Source: Legionellales bacterium
Lineage (GTDB): Bacteria; Pseudomonadota; Gammaproteobacteria; UBA1113
DNA: 46,252 nucleotides
Reading direction: 5' to 3'
Assembly: GCA_002707205.1 (NCBI GenBank)
Contig: PAMH01000008.1
Coordinates: 33,687-79,938, forward strand
Both the position numbers and the translations under genes were made by a program. The notes below the pieces were generated by a model. That model was not told the origin of the DNA. It ran no database searches and worked only from the letters and a program-made list of their open reading frames with translations. Shown in pieces: positions 1 to 8,364 of this stretch (positions are counted from its first letter, which is position 1; each line of letters begins with the position of its first letter).

Positions 1-404
1 ACACCTGCAGATGAGTAACCAATAGTTTTTCCTTTGAGATCATGGATAGATTTTATTTGACTATTTTTTAATACGGCAAGGCAATTTAATGGTGTTGCCA
101 CTAAGGTTGCAATGCGAACTAAGGGTAAGTTTTGATTAACCGCAAGTAATAACGACGGTTGATAAGTGATGGCTAAATCTGCCTTACCTGCGGCAACAAG
201 TTTCGGTGGGTCAGCAGGATCGGCCGGTTCTATAATTTTGACGGTTAAGCCTTGTTGTTTAAAAAAACCTTGTTGCTGTGCAACAAAGATCGGTGCATGA
301 TCAGGATTAGCGAACCAATCTAAGACTAGCGTTAAGTTTTGTTGAGCAAATACAGTTTGATTAAAAGTAAAGAAAATAATTAGCATTAACCAAATACGTG
401 ACAT
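1..404 (-). CDS. Thiamine-precursor ABC transporter, substrate-binding protein (partial, 3' end outside window)
   Basis: This is the N-terminal 134 codons of a NMT1/THI5-like periplasmic binding protein, cut by the left window edge. The ATG at 404-402 follows the permease stop by 3 bases. Residues 1-20 form a signal peptide ending in VFA. The mature protein begins with the family pattern LDWFANPDHAPIFVAQ, then GFFKQQGL and a KADLAITYQPSLL segment. The family binds the thiamine pyrimidine moiety (HMP) or formylaminopyrimidine and delivers it to an inner-membrane ABC transporter. Position as third gene behind a TPP riboswitch supports a ThiY-like role over a general nitrate/sulfonate binder. 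The exact ligand cannot be read from the sequence. Confidence 0.85.
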   Translation of the reverse strand, partial: MSRIWLMLIIFFTFNQTVFAQQNLTLVLDWFANPDHAPIFVAQQQGFFKQQGLTVKIIEPADPADPPKLVAAGKADLAITYQPSLLLAVNQNLPLVRIATLVATPLNCLAVLKNSQIKSIHDLKGKTIGYSSAG

Positions 405-407
405 GAA

Positions 408-1139
408 TTACTCCGAAAAAGTTAGTTTTTTTAATATACAATCAATGCTGTAATACAGCGCTAATGCAAACAACACAATAATCAATAGCACAGCAAACAT
501 CAGATCAATTTGCATGCGGGCATTGGCATTTAGCATTAAATAACCTAATCCTTTGCTTGAACCAACCCACTCACCAACTACTGCACCAATAGGGGCAATT
601 ACAGCAGCCATACGAATACCTGAGGCAAGATGAGGAAGCGCGGCTGGAAATTTAATTTTAAATAATTGATTGAGTGGACTTACTTGCATGACTTTTGCCA
701 AATCGAGATAGTCTTTGGACGTGTTTTTTAAGCCATCATAAAATGTAGAGGTCACGGGAAAAAACAACATTAGTATAGCTGTCATAATTTTAGAGCTCAT
801 ACCATAGCCAAACCAAATAACAAACAACGGAGCTATTGCAAATGTGGGAATGGATTGGCTAATAATAATTAATGGTAATACCCACTGCCTAGCAAAAGTA
901 AACATCGTAAGAAATAAGGCAGCACAAACACCAATGAAAATACCCAGTAATAATGCCGCAATAGTTTCTGTGACAGTGAATAATGCTTGATGGGTAATTA
1001 AGACGATATTATGTTCAAGTGATAATAATACTTGGTAGGGACTAGGTAATATATAGCTGGGCAATTGAAAGCAGGCAACGAGTATTTGCCAAGCTATTAG
1101 TAATACAGCTATTGCGATAAAAGGTCTAAGATACCGCAT
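408..1139 (-). CDS. ABC transporter permease for a thiamine precursor
   Basis: The 243-residue inner-membrane permease belongs to the SsuC/TauC/ThiX-type BPD_transp_1 family. It starts with a hydrophobic helix (about 7-27) and has about six membrane segments. The cytoplasmic EAA-type loop is recognisable near residues 140-190, where SPLNQLFKIKFPAALPHL leads into GIRMAAVIAPIGAVVGEW. The start overlaps the end of the ATPase gene by 14 bases and its stop is 3 bases before the binding-protein start, so the three genes form one transcript. It should pass pyrimidine-type thiamine precursors across the inner membrane. Substrate is inferred from the riboswitch and the binding protein. Confidence 0.85.
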   Translation of the reverse strand: MRYLRPFIAIAVLLIAWQILVACFQLPSYILPSPYQVLLSLEHNIVLITHQALFTVTETIAALLLGIFIGVCAALFLTMFTFARQWVLPLIIISQSIPTFAIAPLFVIWFGYGMSSKIMTAILMLFFPVTSTFYDGLKNTSKDYLDLAKVMQVSPLNQLFKIKFPAALPHLASGIRMAAVIAPIGAVVGEWVGSSKGLGYLMLNANARMQIDLMFAVLLIIVLFALALYYSIDCILKKLTFSE

Positions 1140-1878
1140 ATTGTTCTTCCATTAACTGGTGAATAATTTTTTGTTGATATTCTATTAAGACACTATCGTT
1201 CATGTCACGTAATGGAGGTATGCTTGGCGTTGGTACTGTAATTAACTTAACTGGATTTCCCTGCATGATCAATATTTGCTGGCCTAGTCTTAGTGCTTCA
1301 AATGGATCGTGTGTGACAAGAAATACAGTTTTATGCTGTAGTAATTTAAAGGCTAAAGCTTGCATGGTCATACGCGTAATCGCATCTAAGGCACTAAAAG
1401 GTTCATCCATTAAAACAAAAGGTTTATCTTCCATTAAAGTGCGAGCAAGTGCCACGCGTTGACGCATACCGCCTGATAATTGATGAGGATAATAAGATGC
1501 TTTTTCTGCCAAGCCAATTTGTGTTAATAAATCCATTGCTTGCTTGGTATGGTATGGTTTTTTTTCACCACGCAGTTTAACACCCAGAAGAACGTTATTG
1601 ATGACTGTTAACCATGGCATCAAACAGTCCGTTTGCGCCATATAGCTGATATGTTGGTTTAGCGGACTAAAAGAAGTATGTTTTACTTGTAGCTGATGTT
1701 GGTTATCAGGGATTAAGCCCGCTAAGATTTTTAATAAAGAAGATTTACCGATACCACTACGCCCCAGTAAACATGTCCATTGTTGTTGTGGTAATGAAAA
1801 TCGAAGATTTTTAAAATAATACTGTTGTCCAATATAAAAACTGGCACAAGCAATATCAAGTGCAGAATTATTTTGCAT
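1126..1878 (-). CDS. ABC transporter ATP-binding protein for a thiamine precursor
   Basis: The 250-residue nucleotide-binding subunit has Walker A GRSGIGKSS (about residues 39-47), the signature LSGGMRQR, Walker B FVLMDEPFSALD and the switch motif VTHD, all intact. It powers import through the permease encoded just downstream. It is the first gene of the three-gene operon. Its ATG lies only 10 bases after the 3' end of the TPP aptamer, so it is the gene whose translation the riboswitch would control directly. The best ribosome-binding sequence, GGA within gtaGGAaac, sits in the last conserved bases of the aptamer. It resembles ThiZ-type ATPases. Confidence 0.87.
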   Translation of the reverse strand: MQNNSALDIACASFYIGQQYYFKNLRFSLPQQQWTCLLGRSGIGKSSLLKILAGLIPDNQHQLQVKHTSFSPLNQHISYMAQTDCLMPWLTVINNVLLGVKLRGEKKPYHTKQAMDLLTQIGLAEKASYYPHQLSGGMRQRVALARTLMEDKPFVLMDEPFSALDAITRMTMQALAFKLLQHKTVFLVTHDPFEALRLGQQILIMQGNPVKLITVPTPSIPPLRDMNDSVLIEYQQKIIHQLMEEQYAVS

Positions 1879-1888
1879 TGCTTTGTTT

Positions 1889-1965
1889 CCTACGACGGTA
1901 TTAACCGATACAGGTTCAAAGGGTCGTTTTCAACGTGAAAACCTCTCAGCCCTAAGGCTCCCCTA
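1889..1965 (-). promoter_or_regulatory. TPP (thiamine pyrophosphate) riboswitch
   Basis: Read on the minus strand, the block carries the hallmark THI-box strings in order: GGGGAGCC, GGCTGAGAGG, ACCCTTTGAACCTG, GGTTAATACCG and CGTAGG. These are the conserved pyrimidine-sensing (CUGAGA) and pyrophosphate-sensing (ACCU..GGUUAAUACC) parts of the TPP aptamer. No terminator hairpin with a U-tract lies in the 10 bases before the ABC operon start. The only Shine-Dalgarno candidate overlaps the aptamer 3' end, which points to translational rather than transcriptional control. High TPP should switch off the precursor importer. Confidence 0.93.
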
Positions 1966-1998
1966 CATCATTTAAGGTATTATGCTAAATGTTTATCT

Positions 1999-2907
1999 TT
2001 AAGTCAAAGTTTGTCTAATACGAATGGTAAAGCTCATTAATGCAATGGCAAGCACTATGCATATTGTTGCAAGTAGACTCCAGTAATTGGGTATTTCATG
2101 AAAAATAATACCTGCCCATATTAACCCTGTTATCGAAACAATGCCGCCAACCATACTGTAATATACTGCGCCAGCGGTGCGCAATAAAATAAAAAATAAA
2201 ACATAGCCAATACTGGATAAAATAATTTCAAGTATCACAATCCAACCGGCAATGGAAAATGGTGGTGTTAAGACGTAAAATTGATGAGAAATAAAGGTTA
2301 AAGGAATTAATAAAAGGCTTGAACTGATCAACATGCCTTGAGAGGCTGTCAATGCAGAACAGTTTTGTGGGCGTGCGCGATTGATATAAATAGCACATAA
2401 TGCAAAGGATAATGGTGAAACTAATGCAAGTAATGCCCATGGCGTCATGGCAATATCTGGTAAACTTTTATGAGGTAAAACAATTAGCAATATGCCTATA
2501 AAACCAATAATTACTGCAAAAAATCTCGACCACTTAAAATACTCTTGTTGTGCTAAAATCGCTAAAGGATAAGTTAATATAGGGACGGTATTGACAATGA
2601 CAGCAAGAATACCCGCAGGAATATGCGGTGCAATAAAATACATGTTGGTATTTGGAATGGCGATACCTAGCAATCCTGAAATAAAATAAAAGCGTAAATG
2701 TTGTTGATTACATTTAATAAATTGTCCTGAAAATAGCGCAATGATTGAGATTAAGATTGCAGGCCCTAAAGATTGCCAAAAAGCGTATCCAATAGGTTGC
2801 ACACCATTTTCCATTGCAAATTTTGCAATGGAGTAACCAGACCCCCAGATGATGCCAAGTGCAACTAAAAGACTAAGTGCATAAAATGTACGTGTATTTT
2901 TCACCAT
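1999..2907 (-). CDS. EamA/DMT-family transporter
   Basis: The 302-residue protein has ten predicted membrane helices arranged as two five-helix EamA repeats. The first begins LGIIWGSGYSIAKFAMENG and the second begins near SPLSFALCAIYINRA. The N-terminal GIIWGS motif is typical of drug/metabolite transporters. It sits in the inner membrane and probably exports a small metabolite, but substrate cannot be predicted. The ATG at 2907 is preceded by AGG at a suitable distance. It lies on the same strand upstream of the thiamine-precursor operon but is separated from it by the riboswitch, so it is not part of that regulon by sequence. Confidence 0.82.
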   Translation of the reverse strand: MVKNTRTFYALSLLVALGIIWGSGYSIAKFAMENGVQPIGYAFWQSLGPAILISIIALFSGQFIKCNQQHLRFYFISGLLGIAIPNTNMYFIAPHIPAGILAVIVNTVPILTYPLAILAQQEYFKWSRFFAVIIGFIGILLIVLPHKSLPDIAMTPWALLALVSPLSFALCAIYINRARPQNCSALTASQGMLISSSLLLIPLTFISHQFYVLTPPFSIAGWIVILEIILSSIGYVLFFILLRTAGAVYYSMVGGIVSITGLIWAGIIFHEIPNYWSLLATICIVLAIALMSFTIRIRQTLT

Positions 2908-2942
2908 AATTAACCTATTAATGTGAGAGGTTAAAATAATAC

Positions 2943-3233
2943 TTAATCAAACAACATGGCTTCTTTAAATGCTTGTGAATATTTAGTCGGTGTAAATTCA
3001 GTGATATGAAAATCTGCAATTTGATGCTGGTAAAAGGGATCATCTTTAAGAATGTTTTCAATACTATGCCTGTCAGCTAATGTCAAAATAATACCACCTG
3101 TTCTTGGTGTTTTTGGGCCTGAGGCAAAAAAGATTCCTTTTTTATAGTAGACGTCTAAAAAATCTCTGTGAGCATTTAAGTGTTTATTAACTTCATCTAA
3201 ATCTTTTTTATAGCTTAATTCTATGATAAGCAT
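2943..3233 (-). CDS. YciI family protein
   Basis: The 96-residue protein matches the YCII-related fold, a small ferredoxin-like alpha/beta dimer. Visible family features are the helix with HLNAHRDFL, the loop SGPKTPRTGGIIL and the later DDPFYQHQIADF segment. The His in AHRDFL and the Asp in DDPF correspond to the conserved putative active-site pair. Function of the family is poorly defined. The ATG at 3233 follows AAGG by 5 bases. The gene is followed after about 35 bases by the EamA transporter on the same strand and may be cotranscribed with it. Confidence 0.82.
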   Translation of the reverse strand: MLIIELSYKKDLDEVNKHLNAHRDFLDVYYKKGIFFASGPKTPRTGGIILTLADRHSIENILKDDPFYQHQIADFHITEFTPTKYSQAFKEAMLFD

Positions 3234-3373
3234 GTTTACCTTAATTTTGAATTTTAAACTTGTAAGATTTTATCAAACGTAAAGATAAAAAGTCTATAGC
3301 CACTAAAATACTTTATTTATAATTTCGAAACATAACATTTTTATGGAAGTTTGTCGTGGACTCTTCGCTTCTA

Positions 3374-3402
3374 GTTGCTTTGGTTTTATAAACCATAGCA
3401 AC
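3374..3402. repeat. Imperfect 13-bp inverted repeat in the 3234-3538 intergenic region
   Basis: The arms gttgctttggttt and aaaccatagcaac pair with one mismatch around a 3-base loop. No T-tract follows, so it is not a clear intrinsic terminator. It lies between the divergent YciI and efflux genes and could be an operator or an RNA hairpin in the efflux leader. A weak sigma70-like pair (TTGAGG at 3483, TATTTA at 3505, spacer 16) lies downstream. I see no convincing gene in the rest of this 300-base gap. Confidence 0.35.
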
Positions 3403-3538
3403 TAAATCACATGTAGGTTAGATGTCGATAATTGTACCCAAGAATCTTTAAGTACAGGAAAGATCAAGTTAAAAATCGCGTTTTGAGGTATTTTAGGTAT
3501 ATACTATTTAAAAGAAATTAACAACAGTATAAATTTTG

Positions 3539-4831
3539 ATGCCACTAAAAACACTTTGGGAAAACAAAAAGTTTTGCATACCTTTGATTATTTTATTTTT
3601 AGGTATTTCTTTATTAGCTGTACTCATTCTGCTCAAGCCTAGCGCACAAAAAAAAATGATGGTTGACCAAGCTTGGCCAGTAACTGCTATGCCTCTCGCA
3701 AGTGGTAGTTTTAAGCCTTATATTTATCTTTATGGGAAGATTGAGTCGCCTGAAACCAGTGATCTTGAGTCGGTTGTTGAGGCAGATGTCAAGCAAGTTT
3801 TAGTCAGGGAAGGTGAGCTTGTTGAAAAAGGGGCATTGTTAGTTGAGTTAGATGATGGACGTTTAAAGTTAGATTTAACGCAAAAACAAGCAAAGGTTGA
3901 TGAACTGAAAGCTGAAATTGAAATAGAACAGCGAAAATATACAATGGATCAACAAGCGCTAGCGCATGAAAAATATTTATTGACATTAGCTGAGAAACAG
4001 GTAACTAGACAAGAGCAATTAAAGAAAACAAATGCCATATCAGATTTAGCATTAGATCAAGCCAATGAAGAATATAAACGTCGTTCACTTAGTGTTACTC
4101 TTAGAGAAGAAAGTGTTGCACAACATCAAAATCGAGAAGTGCGATTATCCGCACAGTTAAATAGTGCACAGGCAGAAGTTGATCATGCTAGCATGGATGT
4201 TGCAGATACTAAAATTTATGCTCCTTTTTCAGGAAAAATCACCAAAGTAACTATTTCTCCTGGTGAGCGAGTACAAGTGGGGGAAGTTTTATTACAAATG
4301 TTTAATAAGCAAGATGTAGAGATTCGCGCACAAATCCCAGAGACTTATTTAGAAAAAGCTCGAGAACTGATTAGACTTAACCAGAAAAGAGTTGCGACTA
4401 TTGAAATTGATGGTGCGCAATATTCAGTTTATCTAGATAGATTATCTGGTGAAGTAGGTAGTGGTCGAGCAGGTATTGATGGTTTATTTAAAGTTATTTC
4501 CAACAGTGAGCAGTTAAGTATTGGACGAATTATTGAAATGAAGTTTTTACTCGCGGCAGAAAATGATGTTTATGCAGTACCTGAAACGGCAATCTTTGAT
4601 AGTGTTCGTGTCTATAAAATAGAAAATAATCATTTAGTCGCTGTTAATATTCAACGTATTGGTAATGCAGAATTGCCCGCTAATGAGCAAGGTGTCTTGA
4701 TCAAAAGTCCACAACTTAAAACGGATGACAAAATTTTAATTACACCATTGCCAAACGCCATCACAGGATTGAAAGTTAATATTATTAAAACTGTTCGGCT
4801 AGGAAAGCCTAATGTCATTGAAAAAGAATAA
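3539..4831 (+). CDS. RND efflux periplasmic adaptor (membrane fusion protein, HlyD family)
   Basis: The 430-residue adaptor has an N-terminal membrane anchor (about 13-33). It is followed by a lipoyl half-motif (about 78-106, VLVREGELVEKGALLVELDD), a long Lys/Glu/Gln-rich coiled coil (about 107-215) and the second lipoyl half (about 222-258, TKIYAPFSGKITKVTISPGE). A beta-barrel and membrane-proximal domain follow. It would link the inner-membrane pump encoded next to an outer-membrane TolC channel, which is not in this window. The frame also opens with TTG at 3536, but the adjacent ATG at 3539 is the more likely start. Its end overlaps the pump gene by 20 bases, indicating coupled expression. 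Confidence 0.86.
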   Translation: MPLKTLWENKKFCIPLIILFLGISLLAVLILLKPSAQKKMMVDQAWPVTAMPLASGSFKPYIYLYGKIESPETSDLESVVEADVKQVLVREGELVEKGALLVELDDGRLKLDLTQKQAKVDELKAEIEIEQRKYTMDQQALAHEKYLLTLAEKQVTRQEQLKKTNAISDLALDQANEEYKRRSLSVTLREESVAQHQNREVRLSAQLNSAQAEVDHASMDVADTKIYAPFSGKITKVTISPGERVQVGEVLLQMFNKQDVEIRAQIPETYLEKARELIRLNQKRVATIEIDGAQYSVYLDRLSGEVGSGRAGIDGLFKVISNSEQLSIGRIIEMKFLLAAENDVYAVPETAIFDSVRVYKIENNHLVAVNIQRIGNAELPANEQGVLIKSPQLKTDDKILITPLPNAITGLKVNIIKTVRLGKPNVIEKE

Positions 4832-7800
4832 TTTTATTACATTATTTGCACGACACCCAGTCGCTGCTAATTTATTAATGCTATCAATGATCCTAACCGG
4901 ACTTTGGGCATTAACACAAATGAACACCCAATTTCTGCCAACCTTTAGCGTTAATATTATTACAGTTTCCGTTGAGTGGCCTGGCGCAAGTGCTGAAGAT
5001 GTTGAGCGATCTATTGTTAGACCTATGGAAACAGAGTTGAGAAATGTTGATTATTTAAAAGACATGTCTTCCTCGTCTCGTATCGGCCAGGCTAAAATCA
5101 CACTAGAGTTTATACAAAATTCAGATATGAGCGCTGCACTTGAGCAAGTAAAAGAAAAAATTGCACAAGTAAGAAATTTACCCGATAACGCAGAAGAACC
5201 GATCATTAAAAAGCAAGAAAATTTTGAAGAAATTGCAAAAGTTGTATTTTCTGGTACGCAGAATATTCATGAATTAAGGCCGTATATACGTAAAATAGAA
5301 CAAGATCTGTTAGATCGAGGAATTGCTAAAATTGAAATTGTGGGTTTACCTGATGATGAAATTGCAATTCAAGTACCAGCGCGTAATCTCGCAAAATTAA
5401 ATATGTCTTTAAATGATATTGCAAATAAAGTACGTGAAGAAAGCCAAGATATTCCCACGGGCGCTATTGGTAAAAATAGTGTAAGTAAACAATTACGAAG
5501 TTTGCAACAACGTCGTACAATTGCAGGTTTCCAAACAGTTCCTATTAAAACAGATGATCAAGGACAGCTAATTACAATTGGCGATATAGCGTATGTCGAA
5601 AAAAGAGCAAAAGAATATCAAGTACAAGTTCAACACTTGGATAATCCAGCAATAGAGTTAATTTTGTATCGAACAGAAAATAGCGACAGTTTAAAAGCAG
5701 CAAAAGTACTACAGCAATGGTATAAACAAATTAAACCACAATTACCTAAAAATATGCATGTAAAAATTTATAATGAATCTTGGCAATTGATCAAAGAACG
5801 GATTGTTTTATTACTTAAAAACGGTGCTGGTGGTTTTATTTTAATTTTAATTTTATTATTTCTGTTTTTAAATAATCGCGTTGCATTTTGGGTTGCCATG
5901 GGTATTCCTGTCTCATTTCTTGCCGCGATTTTTGTATTATATGTAATGGGTGGTAGCATTAATATGGTGAGCTTATTTGCTATTATCATGACCCTTGGAA
6001 TTATTGTTGATGATACGATTGTCGTTGGTGAAGAATCTCTAACTTTATTACAACGTGGATATCTTGTAAAAGAAGCCGTAGAATTAGGTGCCCAGCGAAT
6101 GTTAGCACCTATTTTCTCTTCTTCATTAACAACTATAGCCGCTTTTCTACCTTTACTCTTGATAGGCGATATTATTGGCACGATATTAAAAGCTATTCCG
6201 ATGGTTGTTATTGCAGTGATTATTGCATCTGTCATTGAGTGTTTTCTTGTGTTGCCTGGTCATTTGCGTCATAGCTTTAGAAATATACGTACTTTGCATA
6301 ATGAAACAACACATTCATATGTTAGTAAAAAATTTGAAAAATTCAAAGAGTATCATTTTAAAAGATTTGTGACTTATGCGATTGAGCATCGTCTAATAAC
6401 AATTTCTGTGACAATCGCTTTTCTTTTTTTAGGCATTGGATTAATTGTTGGTGGACGCGTTAACTTTAATTTTTTCCCTTCACCTGATAGTACGATTATT
6501 TCTGCCGATGTGCAATTTCACGCTGGCACACCTGAAAATGAAATTAAAAATTACATGCAAACATTATCTATTGCTTTAAATAAGACAAATAGACAATTAC
6601 AAAAAGATAAATCTTTAGTAAAAACATCAGTCACATATATTTATCGTGGGTCAGAAGAAAAGGGCAATGCACCTGAGTATGCTTCAATGACGGTTGAATT
6701 AGTTGATCCAGATGCAAGAAATATTACTAACAAACAATTTATGGAAAAATGGCGTTCTTTAACACCGGTCTCCACTTGGATTGATCATCTCATTATAGCG
6801 GCACCGCGAGCTGGCCCACCTGGTCAAGATATTGATATTCAATTATCCAGTGACAATGTTTTGACTTTAAAGCAAGCTGCTGAATCATTGAAAAGAGAAT
6901 TAAAAAAGTATCATGGTGTAAGTAATATTATGGATGATTTACCCTATGGTCAGGAGCAGCTTATTTTTGCTTTGAAACCTCAAGGTAAAGCTTTAGGATT
7001 AACAGTTGATAACATCGGTCGACAAATTAGTGGCGCATTTACTGGCGCGTTAGCACAAGTATATCATGAGCCAAACGAAGAAATTGAAGTGCGCATCACG
7101 TTGCCACAAACAGAACGACAAAACTTTAAAATTTTAGAACAGTTCCCTATTATTACACCAAATGGAAGTGTTGTACCTTTATATAATATTGCAAGTTTTA
7201 ACTCACAGCGAGGTTTTGATGTTTTAAATCATACAGATACCAAATTAACAACGCATGTGACTGCTGAAGTTGATGCGACAGAGACTAACTCAAATAAAAT
7301 TCTCGCTGATCTTTCATCAAATCAATTACAAACATTAGCAAAAAAATATAATGTAAAATATTCCTTAGAAGGTAGAGCTCAGGAACAACGAGATACGTTG
7401 AGTGATATGCGATACGGAATGATATTAGCTTTTATGCTAATTTATATCATTCTTGCATGGGTTTTTTCATCGTATATATGGCCATTGATTGTAATGTCGG
7501 TTATTCCTTTAGGTTTAGTTGGTGCCATCATAGGTCATTGGGTGATGGGACATGACTTAACTATTCTATCTTTATTTGGCTTTTTTGGTTTATCAGGAAT
7601 AGTAATTAATGACTCGATTATTTTAATTGTACGTTACAAAGAATTACGTAAAAAGCATGAACATGCACATGATGCAATTATTGAAGCATCATGTCAGCGT
7701 TTACGGGCTGTGTTGCTCACATCACTAACAACCATTGCAGGTTTAACACCCTTAATGTTTGAGCGATCGTTACAGGCACAATTTTTAATTCCAATGGCAA

Positions 7801-7892
7801 TTTCTATTACTTTTGGTTTAGCTTTTGCCACTTTATTGATTTTAGTATTAATCCCAACATTGTTATCCATGTTGGTTTCACAAAAGTTTTAG
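4812..7892 (+). CDS. RND-family efflux transporter, inner-membrane pump (AcrB/HAE1-like)
   Basis: The 1026-residue protein has the usual RND layout: a first helix near residues 12-30, a large periplasmic loop, helices 2-6 (about 335-480), a seventh helix near 525-550, a second periplasmic loop and a final helix bundle from about 870. The proton-relay aspartates are present in helix 4 as GIIVDDTIVVGEE near residue 400. The start resembles the family pattern ARHPVAANLLMLSMILTG. It expels compounds from the periplasm or inner membrane using proton motive force, together with the adaptor just upstream. The substrate range is unknown. The repeated GASAEDVE and PRAGPPG segments are family-typical. 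Confidence 0.88.
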   Translation: MSLKKNNFITLFARHPVAANLLMLSMILTGLWALTQMNTQFLPTFSVNIITVSVEWPGASAEDVERSIVRPMETELRNVDYLKDMSSSSRIGQAKITLEFIQNSDMSAALEQVKEKIAQVRNLPDNAEEPIIKKQENFEEIAKVVFSGTQNIHELRPYIRKIEQDLLDRGIAKIEIVGLPDDEIAIQVPARNLAKLNMSLNDIANKVREESQDIPTGAIGKNSVSKQLRSLQQRRTIAGFQTVPIKTDDQGQLITIGDIAYVEKRAKEYQVQVQHLDNPAIELILYRTENSDSLKAAKVLQQWYKQIKPQLPKNMHVKIYNESWQLIKERIVLLLKNGAGGFILILILLFLFLNNRVAFWVAMGIPVSFLAAIFVLYVMGGSINMVSLFAIIMTLGIIVDDTIVVGEESLTLLQRGYLVKEAVELGAQRMLAPIFSSSLTTIAAFLPLLLIGDIIGTILKAIPMVVIAVIIASVIECFLVLPGHLRHSFRNIRTLHNETTHSYVSKKFEKFKEYHFKRFVTYAIEHRLITISVTIAFLFLGIGLIVGGRVNFNFFPSPDSTIISADVQFHAGTPENEIKNYMQTLSIALNKTNRQLQKDKSLVKTSVTYIYRGSEEKGNAPEYASMTVELVDPDARNITNKQFMEKWRSLTPVSTWIDHLIIAAPRAGPPGQDIDIQLSSDNVLTLKQAAESLKRELKKYHGVSNIMDDLPYGQEQLIFALKPQGKALGLTVDNIGRQISGAFTGALAQVYHEPNEEIEVRITLPQTERQNFKILEQFPIITPNGSVVPLYNIASFNSQRGFDVLNHTDTKLTTHVTAEVDATETNSNKILADLSSNQLQTLAKKYNVKYSLEGRAQEQRDTLSDMRYGMILAFMLIYIILAWVFSSYIWPLIVMSVIPLGLVGAIIGHWVMGHDLTILSLFGFFGLSGIVINDSIILIVRYKELRKKHEHAHDAIIEASCQRLRAVLLTSLTTIAGLTPLMFERSLQAQFLIPMAISITFGLAFATLLILVLIPTLLSMLVSQKF

Positions 7893-7932
7893 AGAAAAAT
7901 TATCTTTTGTAAAGTTATTTAAGGAGAAAAGA

Positions 7933-8352
7933 ATGAATCATCAACAAGTTTATTTATTTTTTAATGGGGACTGTGAGCAAGCACTACATTTTTATGTCAA
8001 TTGTTTTTCAGGAGAAATAGCACTTTTAATGCGCTTTAAAGATGCGGAACAAACAGTCTCTGCTGAATATGCAAATAAAATTATGCATGCAGAATTTAAG
8101 GCAAAAGGTTTACAGTTTATGGCGAGTGATGGCCAAGAAACACAAGCAGTGACTCAAGGAGACAATATACACTTGGCACTTGATTGCGAGTCCGTAGATG
8201 AACAAAATCAAATTTTTGAAAAACTTGCTGTAGATGGACAAATCACTATGCCATTAAATGATACTTTTTGGGGCGCAAGATTTGGTATGTTAACAGATAA
8301 ATTTGGCATTCATTGGATGTTAAATTATGATTATGCTAAAAAAGAAAGTTAA
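7933..8352 (+). CDS. VOC-superfamily (PhnB/glyoxalase-like) protein
   Basis: The 139-residue protein matches the PhnB-like vicinal-oxygen-chelate fold. It opens with the pattern YLFFNGDCEQALHFYVNCF and ends with the characteristic DTFWGARFGMLTDKFGIHWMLNY segment. The family includes glyoxalase/bleomycin-resistance-like folds and proteins once annotated as 3-demethylubiquinone methyltransferases. Enzymatic activity is not predictable here. The ATG follows AAGGAG by 5 bases, a strong ribosome-binding site. It lies 40 bases after the RND pump on the same strand and may be read through from that operon. Confidence 0.8.
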   Translation: MNHQQVYLFFNGDCEQALHFYVNCFSGEIALLMRFKDAEQTVSAEYANKIMHAEFKAKGLQFMASDGQETQAVTQGDNIHLALDCESVDEQNQIFEKLAVDGQITMPLNDTFWGARFGMLTDKFGIHWMLNYDYAKKES

Positions 8353-8364
8353 ATAATTCTACAG

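Noticed and set aside
3342-3404. 20-codon ORF in the efflux upstream region
   Set aside because: It has no ribosome-binding site and coincides with the inverted repeat, so chance is the simpler explanation.
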